Source of the DNA: Lantana camara
Taxonomy: Eukaryota; Streptophyta; Magnoliopsida; Lamiales; Verbenaceae
Length of the DNA stretch: 64,000 nt
NCBI GenBank assembly: GCA_037501455.1
Contig: CM074858.1
Span: 75,118,501 to 75,182,500 of the forward strand
Direction: 5' to 3'
Each line of letters begins with the position of its first letter. Position 1 is the stretch's first letter. This document shows, one piece after another, positions 21,881 to 32,606 of the stretch. Below the pieces are notes generated by a model. It saw only the letters and a list, made by a program, of their open reading frames with translations, had not been told where the DNA came from and made no database searches. The position numbers and the translations under genes are program-made.

Positions 21881-23113
21881 GATTTAGCTTTGTTATTAAT
21901 TTTGTGCTTCGTTCTTATATGATACGATATCAAATTGCTACGATTTTGTAATATGTCGTACATATGTGTGTTATGAACATGATCTTATGCTCAAATTATA
22001 TTTTTGAATTCATTTGCTATGTTAACGAATTTAATTTCATTTAAGGAACCAAAACGGGGGCTAACGAGCACTTAGCGTACCCTTGGTTCCGAATTTAATA
22101 TCTTGAGCTCGGGAACTCGGATTCGAGTTTCGTCAACTCCGCTGAACTCGTAACGAATATTCGAGTTTAGTAAACTTAGCCTTATAATTTTCCTAATTCA
22201 TTTGAAACTCCGAAATCCAACCGAAAAACGAATCGGCGACCAACATGACCTTGCTACACTAATTCATCCATAACTTGGCCAAACCACAACCAAGTTAACC
22301 ATGGTTTAATTCCTTTTAACCCTAACTCAACCATCTATCTAGATATTTCAAGCTTTGACCGAGATAACCTTCATACCCTCCCCAAAACTCAGCAAAAGCT
22401 ACTGCCTCTCCCTCCAGTCCCGAAACCCTTCTTCATTTGGAGATTTTGGAGCTCAAATCTTCCCCAAACTTCAAGCAATCATCAAGGTAAGTTAAGGGTT
22501 GTAATATATGATTAATTCTGAGTATTTTCATCCTTTCATTCATGAGTTTGAGCATGGTTTAATCATTTTTGGGCCATTTTACCGAAAATGAGGATTTTGA
22601 GCAAATTGTTGATCTTCTTTGATTCTTAACGGTTTTGACCGATTCCAAGCATGAGTTTAATTATTTTGACATCCTCATATCATTTATGATCTTTGATTTC
22701 GTGGTTGTTGAGTTATTCATGAGATATCATTTATGAAATTTTGAGGAAATCCCACGTATATGTCACGTATGCTTCCTTTCTTGTTTGAGCTTGTTTGGGA
22801 CTGAATTACTTGTTGAATTTATGATGTTTTGCTGCATATTTGTGACCTTAAAATACCTGAACATGTTGGTTGAAGATTCATTTGACCATGCTCTGTTTTT
22901 CCGCGAATGTCTTGCCCTGTTTTGGGACTGATTTGGGCTGCTGTGTTGCGTGCTTCTTGCTGTTACTTTCATGGTTTTGTTGGGTTGTATTGTGGCTGAA
23001 TTCTTGCTGTAAATCATGCCTGGTATTGCTGCACGTTTTGCTTGAAATTCATGCTGGAGTGTTGCTCTGTTTCTGCGATTTTCTGCTGCAAATTAGAGGC
23101 TGCTGCTGCTGCT

Positions 23114-23239
23114 GTCACGGGCGTGCCATTCTTGGCCTTCCCAGCGCGGAACGGGGGTGCAGCAAAGCCTGGGATTTTTGTACCGAGACACGGGGGTGTC
23201 TCGGTCCAGGCTTTGTGGGTGACACGGGGGTGTCACCCC
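23114..23239 (+). repeat. GC-rich palindrome array in D 5' LTR
   Basis: Units include CCGAGACAC/GTGTCTCGG around GGGG (23183-23204) and GGGTGACAC/GTGTCACCC around GGGG (23217-23238), with weaker units near 23115 and 23147. The 3' LTR copy is at 30332-30457. Confidence 0.82.
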
Positions 23240-24423
23240 GTTTTACTTGAATCCTTGCTTCGTTTTCCTGGACTGTTGCTGCTGTTGTTTCTAGCTGTTG
23301 CTGCTGCTTCTGTGTATATATATTTATATGTGTTGTGTGTGCATGCATGAGAGTGATGTAGTGTGTGTGCTTGTATTGATGAATTAATATTGCATGCATG
23401 TGTAGTATATGTAATAAATATAGAGTGCATGCATGTGTGTGTGTGCTTGTACGTGTAATATATATATATAAGCATGCATGGGTTGTGATTTGTGTGTGTA
23501 CGTGCATGTGTTGCATGCATGTATATAATATATATATAGTATATAATATGTATATTATATATGGTATATATATAATTATGCATGTAATATATGTAATATA
23601 TATGCATGCATGTTGTGTGAGTATGTACGTGAATATATATATATTATATATATTATATGTTATATGTTATTATATATTTAGTATATTATGTATATATATA
23701 TTATATTATATGTATATATATTTATTATATATTTTAAATATTATTTGATTTATTTAATTATTGAAATTTAGTGAATTCTATTTCGCGTATTTATTATACT
23801 GACTATTGATTGAACGTTCTATTTATTTTATTCCTAAATGTGAAATTGAATAATATGTGTGATGCTTCTTCAATGAATTTTAGATTAATTGTTATATAGT
23901 ATGAATATTACGAATGATTCGAATTTATGAAATTTATATGAACCTATGAATGTTATGAATTTATGGACTTAAAATGAATTTATGAAATTATGAAATTGAA
24001 TGAAATGTATGAACGAATGCATGAGTATATGTTTTAAATTTATTAATCGTGCACATGAACATTTTATGATATAACATGATCATTTATGCATTCACGTCAT
24101 ATGCACTTCATTGCCGAGCGTCATATGTGGTCATTGAGTCTCATACCTTTTCTTTTGCACAGATTCGGGTTTGGTCGGAGACGAGGGCGAGCATTGAGAC
24201 GCTTGTGCCTTTATTTTGCTTTGGTAAAGGTGGGTTTTTCTTCTATTAGTTAAAACAACCTTATAAATCCCTTATGTGCAAAGTTTTAAGCCAAAATAAT
24301 ATATTTATATAAATCGAGTCATTTTGAGTAAATGATTTCAAACGTATGACCCTTTTTATTATGAAACCCTACCTTATGTTTTGGCGAGATTGTATGGATG
24401 TTATGTTCACGGGCCCCGGGACT

Positions 24424-24938
24424 TAGTATATGTGGCTAACCGAGGAAGCAAGGGCTGACGGGGATCCCATATACTAGTTCCAACCAAACTACGGTGATAC
24501 CGGCCCTCGCTAGGAGTTTTAGCGGGGAATGGGAGCTGCGTGCCCTTGGGGGATTCATGTACCCCCATTGGCCTATGTATTTATCGGTGGTCAGGTCTAG
24601 CTAACTTGTCCACCACCCGGAGGAAGAAGGTGTATATGTATGATTATGATCATTTATGTATGTGCACGAAAGATATGTATGATAACCACTAATTATAATA
24701 TGATTACACGAGGAGAAGGTTGGAGATTGTGCACGCTCACTCGCCGAGCTTAAACCCTTATGAACAATTATGAATGAAAATGATCGTCGTAATCCCGTTG
24801 ATGTTTTCTATTGTTTTAACCACTTGGTAAATTTTATCAAACTTCACACGGGATTAGGGCTTGCATGTATGTGTTTAATTTACGCGATATTATATATCTT
24901 ATGCCCCATTTTTATACCCACCAGTCTCTTTTAGACTG
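24424..24938 (+). other. Predicted structured leader module in D 5' LTR
   Basis: P1 TAGTATATG (24424-24432) with CATATACTA (24468-24476). P2 begins CCTCGCTA at 24505 and pairs with TAGCGGGG, a change that keeps pairing through a U-G pair. P6 CAGTCT with AGACTG spans 24922-24938. The equivalent in the 3' LTR is at about 31642-32156. Confidence 0.6.
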
Positions 24939-25396
24939 AACCCGGTTGTTTTCAGTTGTTTTGTGCAGGTATAGGAGTGCTAGGCGGGAATACAAGTCGT
25001 CTAGGTCTTGCATTTATGTTTAGCACTTCTTTTCAGTCTCATCTTCATTTTCTTGTTGCTACTTTTGTATTTGATTCTAAGTATAGATTAGAGCGTTATG
25101 ATTTTTTGTAGGCCGTGAGTGCCGTTGGATATTCGAATGCTCTTGTATATCCATTTTTGGAGCTTGTTAGCTCATTGTATATATGTTATGTAGTTCTTGC
25201 TTCCGCATTCTATTTTAACTCTGATTTTATGATTCCTGCACTGATTGGTTCAAGGGTTAGTCCCGCCTAGCATAGCGTGTGTGTTGTGTCCCCGTTCGCC
25301 GCGGATTCGGCACGTGTATGGACTTCCATTTCATATACGGGTCGGGTCTCGGTGCGGGGGATGTGGTACCTTACGCTCGGGTGCTACATCCTTAAG

Positions 25397-25424
25397 TGGT
25401 ATCAGAGCTTGGGTTGCAAAACCC
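25397..25424 (+). promoter_or_regulatory. Primer-binding site and GNRA-type hairpin of D
   Basis: TGGTATCAGAGC at 25397-25408, then GGGTT-GCAA-AACCC at 25411-25424. Confidence 0.88.
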
Positions 25425-25601
25425 GGGCTCTAGTGTCGTGTTGAGTCAGTTAGGTCGTTCGGCTTTAGGAACAATTTGTCAATGTGTTGCATATGCATTG
25501 TTTACGTGCTTGTGTGCTCTAAATCTTGAATTTTGATTGAATTAATTGCACTTGCATGCATGGACTAAAGATAGCATGCATATTAGTGTTTCTTGAACAG
25601 G

Positions 25602-26921
25602 ATGCCTCCACGTCGATATCGTGAGAGATCTCCCGGACGCCGTCGTCATCAGGATCGATCCCCTACGCCTCCACCTCAACCACAAGCACCACCGATGGAT
25701 ATGGGGAATTTTATGGAAGCGGTTTTCAACTACGTAGAACATAGAAGGGCTCAAGCTCCCCCACCTCAACATGCAGAACAACAAGCTCCTCCGCTAAACC
25801 ATAACAATAGAGATCCTCATGGGGTGTTTCTAAGTTACAACCCCCCTCGGTTTTCTGGTTCTATCGACGATTCGGTCTCGGAGGGTTGGTTGATTCGACT
25901 AGAGAGGATATTTGGGGTCCGACAGTTTACTACACAAGAGAAGGCTCAATTTGCTATCTTCCAACTCGATGGGGATGCATATGAATGGTGGGAACGAACA
26001 AGAGAGAAGCTTGAAGTCGATGAAGAGGAAGTAACTTGGGAAGTTTTTAAGAGAGAATTCAGGGAATGCTTCATACCGGAAGTGGTAAGGGAAAGGAAGG
26101 AGCAAGAATTCATGGATCTAAAGCAAGGAGCGCGTACGGTGACCCAATATCTCACAGTATTCAATAGGCTTGGGAAATATGCTCCTCACGTCACTCGGGA
26201 TGAGAAGAGAAAGTCAAGGAAGTTCATTGCGGGGTTAAGACAGGATTTGAGACACGGTCAGGCAGGTCATAATTTTGAGTCTTTTGCCGATACGGTACAG
26301 AGGGCTTTAGTTCAAGAAGAGGAGTATAAGAAGAAAGATCCGATTTTTAGGCCACTGATGGAGCGAGGTTCTGGAGCAAGTTCGGGAAAGCGACCTATGG
26401 TTCAAGCTACTTCCCCTCCTAAGATTCCATTTAAGAAGCCAAGAATGGGAGGACAAACTCCACCGGCTCTCAAAGCTTTGCCTACACCAACAAGGGATCG
26501 ACAAGGTCCGAATGAAGCACGATTCTCCAAGCCACCATGCACATATTGTGGAGGGCCAACTCACAATTATCACAATTGCTGGAAGAGGTTGGGTTTATGC
26601 TTAATATGTGGAAAAGCTGATCATAGGGCGGATGTATGCCCCGACAAGACTCCGGGATTTAAAAAGGGAGTTCAAAGGCAAATGATCCAGGCTCGTGCTT
26701 ACGCTCTTGAAGGTGAAGAGCAAGATGTAGAGATCGATCCCCCAGCAGCGGTAGAAGGTACCCTATGCATACATAACATGAGCATTCATGCACTCTTTCA
26801 TGCACTTTTTGATTCGAGTGTCACGCATTCTTTTATTTCTTGTGACTTAATTGCTATTCTGTGCTTGCCTGTTATTTGCTTTTTCTTCTTGTTGTTTGGT
26901 GAGTTCGCCACTGGGTGGTAG
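25602..26921 (+). CDS. Element D Gag fused to a broken protease start
   Basis: The ATG at 25602 follows ACAG and gives MPPRRYRERSPGRRRHQDRS, the same opening as C and B; an upstream TTG in frame is not needed. About 440 codons are open. In order: arginine- and proline-rich N-terminus; Gag core (FLSYNPPRFSGS, FQLDGDAYEWWERTREKLE, FMDLKQGARTVTQYLTVFNR); a basic linker; and two complete CX2CX4HX4C knuckles, CTYCGGPTHNYHNC and CLICGKADHRADVC, for RNA binding. The frame then enters protease, where the catalytic DPGAT is replaced by DSSVT after a small duplication (HALFHALF), and ends at 26921. This is the best-preserved gag in the window and may still make particles. The protease is almost certainly dead. 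Confidence 0.88.
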   Translation: MPPRRYRERSPGRRRHQDRSPTPPPQPQAPPMDMGNFMEAVFNYVEHRRAQAPPPQHAEQQAPPLNHNNRDPHGVFLSYNPPRFSGSIDDSVSEGWLIRLERIFGVRQFTTQEKAQFAIFQLDGDAYEWWERTREKLEVDEEEVTWEVFKREFRECFIPEVVRERKEQEFMDLKQGARTVTQYLTVFNRLGKYAPHVTRDEKRKSRKFIAGLRQDLRHGQAGHNFESFADTVQRALVQEEEYKKKDPIFRPLMERGSGASSGKRPMVQATSPPKIPFKKPRMGGQTPPALKALPTPTRDRQGPNEARFSKPPCTYCGGPTHNYHNCWKRLGLCLICGKADHRADVCPDKTPGFKKGVQRQMIQARAYALEGEEQDVEIDPPAAVEGTLCIHNMSIHALFHALFDSSVTHSFISCDLIAILCLPVICFFFLLFGEFATGW

Positions 26922-27567
26922 TCTTCAGACAGATCAGTTGGTTCGGGAGTGTTCAGTTCTGATGGAAGGATAAGTTGTGGTAATCTTCTTCGATGACATT
27001 TGGGTTTATTCGAGAACTCCAGAGGATCATGCAAGACACCTCAGAATTTTGTTGGAGACCTTAAGAGAGCATCGGATTGTAAGCTAAGTTTAGCAAAGGC
27101 GAGTTGTGGATTGATCAGGTAGCATTTCTGGGTCATATTATTTCAAGGAAAGGTTGGGAGGTAGACCCTTCTAAGATTGAGACGGTTATTGAATGGCAAA
27201 GCCCGAAAAATGTTTCAGAAGTAAGAAGTTTCTGGGGTTTGGCAGATTACTATCGAAGCTTTGTACAGGATTTTCGAAGATTACAGCTCCTTTAACCGAT
27301 TGACTAAGAAGGTGGTTAAGTTTGAGTGGGACGAGGCATGAGAATAGCTTTCAACTTTTAAAGGAAAAGTTGACCACCGCTCCTGTATTAGCACTTCCTA
27401 AAGGTACAGAAAGATATACCGTTTTTACGGACGCCTCAAAAGGAAGGTTTGGGATGTGTGTTGATGTAAATGGAAGAATAATCGCCTATGCCTCAAGGAA
27501 ACTGAAAGAGCATGAACAGAACTACCCCACTCACGATTCGGAATTAGTGACAGTGATCTTTGCTTTG
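26922..27567 (+). pseudogene. Element D remnants of protease, RT and RNase H
   Basis: After gag the sequence jumps from protease to the middle of RT (FFDDIWVYSRTPEDHARHL near 26990), so several hundred bases are deleted. Shifted pieces follow: [16 protein letters not shown] and VRSFWGLADYYRSF (27104-27280), then RNase [31 protein letters not shown] and FALS (27430-27567). Several frameshifts and stops separate the pieces. The fragment stops sharply within RNase H where host-like sequence begins. Confidence 0.88.
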
Positions 27568-27869
27568 AGTAATGAAGGGGACTTGGAAGTATTAAATACA
27601 GTGGATTTGCTGCTCAAGGCATTTAGAAACATGGAAGTGGTTAAAATTAATGGCAGAGAACAGGCAGTAATAAATGAAGACGATGAAAGGTAAGAGACCT
27701 GAAGGAGAATTACGGAGAGGAAATATTCGAAGCTGTGACATCAGCTCTGTTTGAGGTAAACGAATACAACCCGAGTGGACGTTACATTATTTTAGAAATG
27801 TGGAACTACAAGGAAGGTAGAAGAGCTAACCTGAAAGAAGGTGTTGAGGTTTTATTGAAGCAATTCTAT
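27568..27869 (+). pseudogene. Captured host gene fragment: XH domain of an IDN2/FDM-like protein
   Basis: This block is unlike any retroelement protein in the window. In one frame (to the TAA at 27691) it reads MEVVKINGREQAVINEDDER. A one-base loss shifts the frame, and from 27693 it continues DLKENYGEEIFEAVTSALFE, NEYNPSGRY and MWNYKEGRRANLKEGVE up to a TGA at 27870-27872. From knowledge of the family, this is the pattern of the C-terminal XH domain of plant IDN2 and FDM proteins, double-stranded-RNA-binding partners in RNA-directed DNA methylation that dimerise through coiled coils and XH domains. XS, zinc-finger and coiled-coil parts are absent. It lies between RNase H and integrase remnants on the same strand. 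The family call is from memory and needs a search. Confidence 0.8.
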
Positions 27870-28559
27870 TGATGGGATTTGGGTTATCGTGGACAGGTGG
27901 ACAAAATCCGCTCATTTTCTTACAATCAGAATGTCCGATAACTGAATAAGTTGGCCAAGAGATACAAGGATGAGATTGTCAGGCTCCAGGGTGTACTTGT
28001 TAGTATTGTCTCGGATCGGGATCCCAAATTTACTTCAAGGTTATGACAAGAATTGCAGAAGTGTTTGGGAACAAGGCTTCAATTCAGCACAGCTTTCCAT
28101 CCTCAGACCGACGGACAATCAGAAAGATTGATTAAGTATCTGGAGGATTTGTTGAGAGCATGTGCATTGGACTTTCGAAGTTCGTGTAATGAGCAGTTAC
28201 AGATAAGTGAGTTGTTTACTACAACGGTTATCAAGCCTCGATTGAAATGGTCCCTTATGAAGCTCTTTATGACAGAAATATCGATTACCGTTGTTCTTTG
28301 ACTTGGAGGAATGTAATTGGACCAAGCAAGAAGGGGTTAATAGAGGGGAAAAGAAGGAAAAACCCTCTAAGACAGTACAAGATGTTATTGATAAGTTCCA
28401 GATAGTTAGACCACGGATGAAGGCTGTTCAGGATCGACAAAAGATTTATGTAGGTCTTCGGAAGAAGAAATTGAAGGTTGAGATTGGAGATAAGGTTTTC
28501 GTAAAGGCTTCCCCACGAAAAGGATTCTCAAGGATTGAACGAGAGGTTAAGCTGTAAGG
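27868..28559 (+). pseudogene. Element D integrase remnant
   Basis: Retroelement sequence resumes with DGIWVIVDRWTKSAHFLTIR (integrase core). Frameshifted pieces follow, including the region matching element A's first 230 bases, and a longer open part 28291-28556 (FFDLEECNWTKQEG, GDKVFVKASPRKGFSRIE). A deletion then removes most of the chromodomain, joining directly to the tail that codes the last residues before the polypurine hairpin. No functional integrase is possible. Confidence 0.88.
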
Positions 28560-28589
28560 TTTCACCCCGAGTTGGTTCCGAGCGAACAA

Positions 28590-28625
28590 TGAATCCGAGG
28601 ACGGATTCTTTTAAGGGGGAGAGAT
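28590..28625 (+). promoter_or_regulatory. Hairpin and polypurine tract of D
   Basis: AATCCG-AGGA-CGGATT then TTTTAAGGGGGAGAGAT, directly before the 3' LTR. Identical in layout to A, C and I. Confidence 0.87.
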
Positions 28626-31600
28626 TGTAACGCCCCGACTTTTCGGACGTAAAGGTAGAGCGTATGTGTTTACCTAATTGCGCGAATTAATTGTTTTTAT
28701 GTGTTTTATATTTAATTTTATAATAATTGTTATCATTTTATTATATTATATTATTTTAATATTAGTAATTTTATATATATATATATGTCTCGTATATATA
28801 TGTATAATTATATATGTTTAATTATTATTATTATTAATTTAATGATTATGCTAATTATATGTTATGTTAATTAATCATGTTTAATTAATTACTTAATAAT
28901 ATATATATTGTATATATATACTATACGTGGATATATGCATGCATGGAGTTTGTTATATATGCATGAGAAAATATATTTATGCATGAAGATTTTAAATATG
29001 CATGCAAATTAATATAAATTTTTGCATGAAAATCAGAATTTTTGCATGGAAATTGCATGAAGATCATATTTTTACATGAACATTTGCATGAAGTGCATGA
29101 TTTAGCTTTGTTATTAATTTTGTGCTTCGTTCTTATATGATATGATATCAAATTGCTACGATTTTGTAATATGTCGTACATATGTGTGTTATGAACATGA
29201 TCTTATGCTCAAATTATATTTTTGAATTCATTTGCTATGTTAACGAATTTAATTTCATTTAAGGAACCAAAACGGGGGCTAACGAGCACTTAGCGTACCC
29301 TTGGTTCCGAATTTAATATCTTGAGCTCGGGAACTCGGATTCGAGTTTCGTCAACTCCGCTGAACTCGTAACGAATATTCGAGTTTAGTAAACTTAGCCT
29401 TATAATTTTCCTAATTCATTTGAAACTCCGAAATCCAACCGAAAAACGAATCGGCGACCAACATGACCTTGTTACACTAATTCATCCATAACTTGGCCAA
29501 ACCACAACCAAATTAACCATGGTTTAATTCCTTTTAACCCTAACTCAACCATCTATCTAGATATTTCAAGCTTTGACCGAGATAACCTTCATACCCTCCC
29601 CAAAACTCAGCAAAAGCTACTGCCTCTCCCTCCAGTCCCGAAACCCTTCTTCATTTGGAGATTTTGGAGCTCAAATCTTCCCCAAACTTCAAGCAATCAT
29701 CAAGGTAAGTTAAGGGTTGTAATATATGATTAATTCTGAGTATTTTCATCCTTTCATTCATGAGTTTGAGCATGGTTTAATCATTTCTGGGCCATTTTAC
29801 CGAAAATGAGGATTTTGAGCAAATTGTTGATCTTCTTTGATTCTTAACGGTTTTGACCGATTCCAAGCATGAGTTTAATTATTTTGACATCCTCATATCA
29901 TTTATGATCTTTGATTTCGTGGTTGTTGAGTTATTCATGAGATATCATTTATGAAATTTTGAGAAAATCCCACGTATATGTCACGTATGCTTCCTTTCTT
30001 GTTTGAGCTTGTTTGGGACTGAATTACTTGTTGAATTTATGATGTTTTGCTGCATATTTGTGACCTTAAAATACCTGAACATGTTGGTTGAAGATTCATT
30101 TGACCATGCTCTGTTTTTCCGCGAATGTCTTGCCCTGTTTTGGGACTGATTTGGGCTGCTGTGTTGCGTGCTTCTTGCTGTTACTTTCATGGTTTTGTTG
30201 GGTTGTATTGTGGCTGAATTCTTGCTGTAAATCATGCCTGGTATTGCTGCACGTTTTGCTTGAAATTCATGCTGGAGTGTTGCTCTGTTTCTGCGATTTT
30301 CTGCTGCAAATTAGAGGCTGCTGCTGCTGCTGTCACGGGCGTGCCATTCTTGGCCTTCCCAGCGCGGAACGGGGGTGCAGCAAAGCCTGGGATTTCTGTA
30401 CCGAGACACGGGGGTGTCTCGGTCCAGGCTTTGTGGGTGACACGGGGGTGTCACCCCGTTTTACTTGAATCCTTGCTTCGTTTTCCTGGACTGTTGCTGC
30501 TGTTGTTTCTAGCTGTTGCTGCTGCTTATGTGTATATATATTTATATGTGTTGTGTGTGCATGCATGAGAGTGATGTAGTGTGTGTGCTTGTATTGATGA
30601 ATTAATATTGCATGCATGTGTAGTATATGTAATAAATATAGAGTGCATGCATGTGTGTGTGTGCTTGTACGTGTAATATATATATATAAGCATGCATGGG
30701 TTGTGATTTGTGTGTGTACGTGCATGTGTTGCATGCATGTATATAATATATATATAGTATATAATATGTATATTATATATGGTATATATATAATTATGCA
30801 TGTAATATATGTAATATATATGCATGCATGTTGTGTGAGTATGTACGTGAATATATATATATTATATATATTATATGTTATATGTTATTATATATTTAGT
30901 ATATTATGTATATATATATTATATTATATGTATATATATTTATTATATATTTTAAATATTATTTGATTTATTTAATTATTGAAATTTAGTGAATTCTATT
31001 TCGCGTATTTATTATACTGACTATTGATTGAACGTTCTATTTATTTTATTCCTAAATGTGAAATTGAATAATATGTGTGATGCTTCTTCAATGAATTTTA
31101 GATTAATTGTTATGTACTATGAATATTACGAATGATTCGAATTTATGAAATTTATATGAACCTATGAATGTTATGAATTTATGGACTTAAAATGAATTTA
31201 TGAAATTATGAAATTGAATGAAATGTATGAACGAATGCATGAGTATATGTTTTAAATTTATTAATCGTGCACATGAACATTTTATGATATAACATGATCA
31301 TTTATGCATTCACGTCATATGCACTTCATTGCCGAGCGTCATATGTGGTCATTGAGTCTCATACCTTTTCTTTTGCACAGATTCGGGTTTGGTCGGAGAC
31401 GAGGGCGAGCATTGAGACGCTTGTGCCTTTATTTTGCTTTGGTAAAGGTGGGTTTTTCTTCTATTAGTTAAAACAACCTTATAAATCCCTTATGTGCAAA
31501 GTTTTAAGCCAAAATAATATATTTATATAAATCGAGTCATTTTGAGTAAATGATTTCAAACGTATGACCCTTTTTATTATGAAACCCTACCTTATGTTTT

Positions 31601-32606
31601 GGCGAGATTGTATGGATGTTATGTTCACGGGCCCCGGGACTTAGTATATGTGGCTAACCGAGGAAGCAAGGGCTGACGGGGATCCCATATACTAGTTCCA
31701 ACCAAACTACGGTGATACCGGCCCTCGCTAGGAGTTTTAGCGGGGAATGGGAGCTGCGTGCCCTTGGGGGATTCATGTACCCCCATTGGCCTATGTATTT
31801 ATCGGTGGTCAGGTCTAGCTAACTTGTCCACCACCCGGAGGAAGAAGGTGTATATGTATGATTATGATCATTTATGTATGTGCACGAAAGATATGTATGA
31901 TAACCACTAATTATAATATGATTACACGAGGAGAAGGTTGGAGATTGTGCACGCTCACTCGCCGAGCTTAAACCCTTATGAACAATTATGAATGAAAATG
32001 ATCGTCGTAATCCCGTTGATGTTTTCTATTGTTTTAACCACTTGGTAAATTTTATCAAACTTCACACGGGATTAGGGCTTGCATGTATGTGTTTAATTTA
32101 CGCGATATTATATATCTTATGCCCCATTTTTATACCCACCAGTCTCTTTTAGACTGAACCCGGTTGTTTTCAGTTGTTTTGTGCAGGTATAGGAGTGCTA
32201 GGCGGGAATACAAGTCGTCTAGGTCTTGCATTTAAGTTTAGCACTTCTTTTCAGTCTCATCTTCATTTTCTTGTTGCTACTTTTGTATTTGATTCTAAGT
32301 ATAGATTAGAGCGTTATGATTTTTTGTAGGCCGTGAGTGCCGTTGGATATTCGAATGCTCTTGTATATCCATTTTTGGAGCTAGTTAGCTCATTGTATAT
32401 ATGTTATGTAGTTCTTGCTTCCGCATTCTATTTTAACTCTGATTTTATGATTCCTGCACTGATTGGTTCAAGGGTTAGTCCCGCCTAGCATAGCGTGTGT
32501 GTTGTGTCCCCGTTCGCCGCGGATTCGGCACGTGTATGGACTTCCATTTCATATACGGGTCGGGTCTCGGTGCGGGGGATGTGGTACCTTACGCTCGGGT
32601 GCTACA
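28626..32606 (+). repeat. 3' LTR of element D
   Basis: Nearly identical to the 5' LTR. Differences noticed include ACG/ATG near 29140, GCTACA/GTTACA near 29471, CTGTGT/ATGTGT near 30527 and ATGTTT/AAGTTT near 32234. It ends GGTGCTACA at 32606 and is followed by TCATG. Confidence 0.95.

Larger units (their letters stand above)
21406..25388 (+). repeat. 5' LTR of element D
   Basis: TGTAACGCCCCG to GGTGCTACA, followed by the primer-binding site. Landmarks: TA and TGCATG-rich zone 21550-21880, leader hairpins near 22045-22135, donor-like CATCAAGGTAAGTT near 22485, palindrome array 23114-23239, CATGCATG and TA microsatellites 23340-23740, acceptor-like TTTTGCACAG near 24162, structured module 24424-24938. 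Confidence 0.95.
21406..32606 (+). mobile_element. Element D: young, pol-deleted Ty3/gypsy element with a captured host gene fragment
   Basis: 5' LTR 21406-25388, primer-binding site 25397-25408, gag 25602-26921, pol remnants and foreign XH fragment 26922-28559, polypurine tract 28612-28625, 3' LTR 28626-32606. It has perfect TCATG duplications. The LTRs (3,983 and 3,981 bp) show only about eleven substitutions and one TA-repeat length change by eye, so the insertion is recent. The interior is only 3.2 kb and cannot encode a working pol, so enzymes must have come from another element. Confidence 0.95.

Noticed and set aside
23115..23748. Frames rich in His, Thr, Tyr and Ile in D's LTR (and the copy at 30333-30966)
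   Set aside because: They translate CATGCATG and TA microsatellites and occur on both strands.
25397..25424. TGGTATCAGAGC with following hairpin considered as part of a tRNA gene
   Set aside because: It is antisense to the tRNA 3' end, lies directly after the LTR, and no acceptor or anticodon arm is present: it is a primer-binding site.
21406..32606. The two near-identical blocks 21406-25388 and 28626-32606 considered as a segmental duplication or assembly artefact
   Set aside because: Primer-binding site, polypurine tract, TG...CA ends and the TCATG duplication show they are the LTR pair of one element; small differences argue against an assembly copy.
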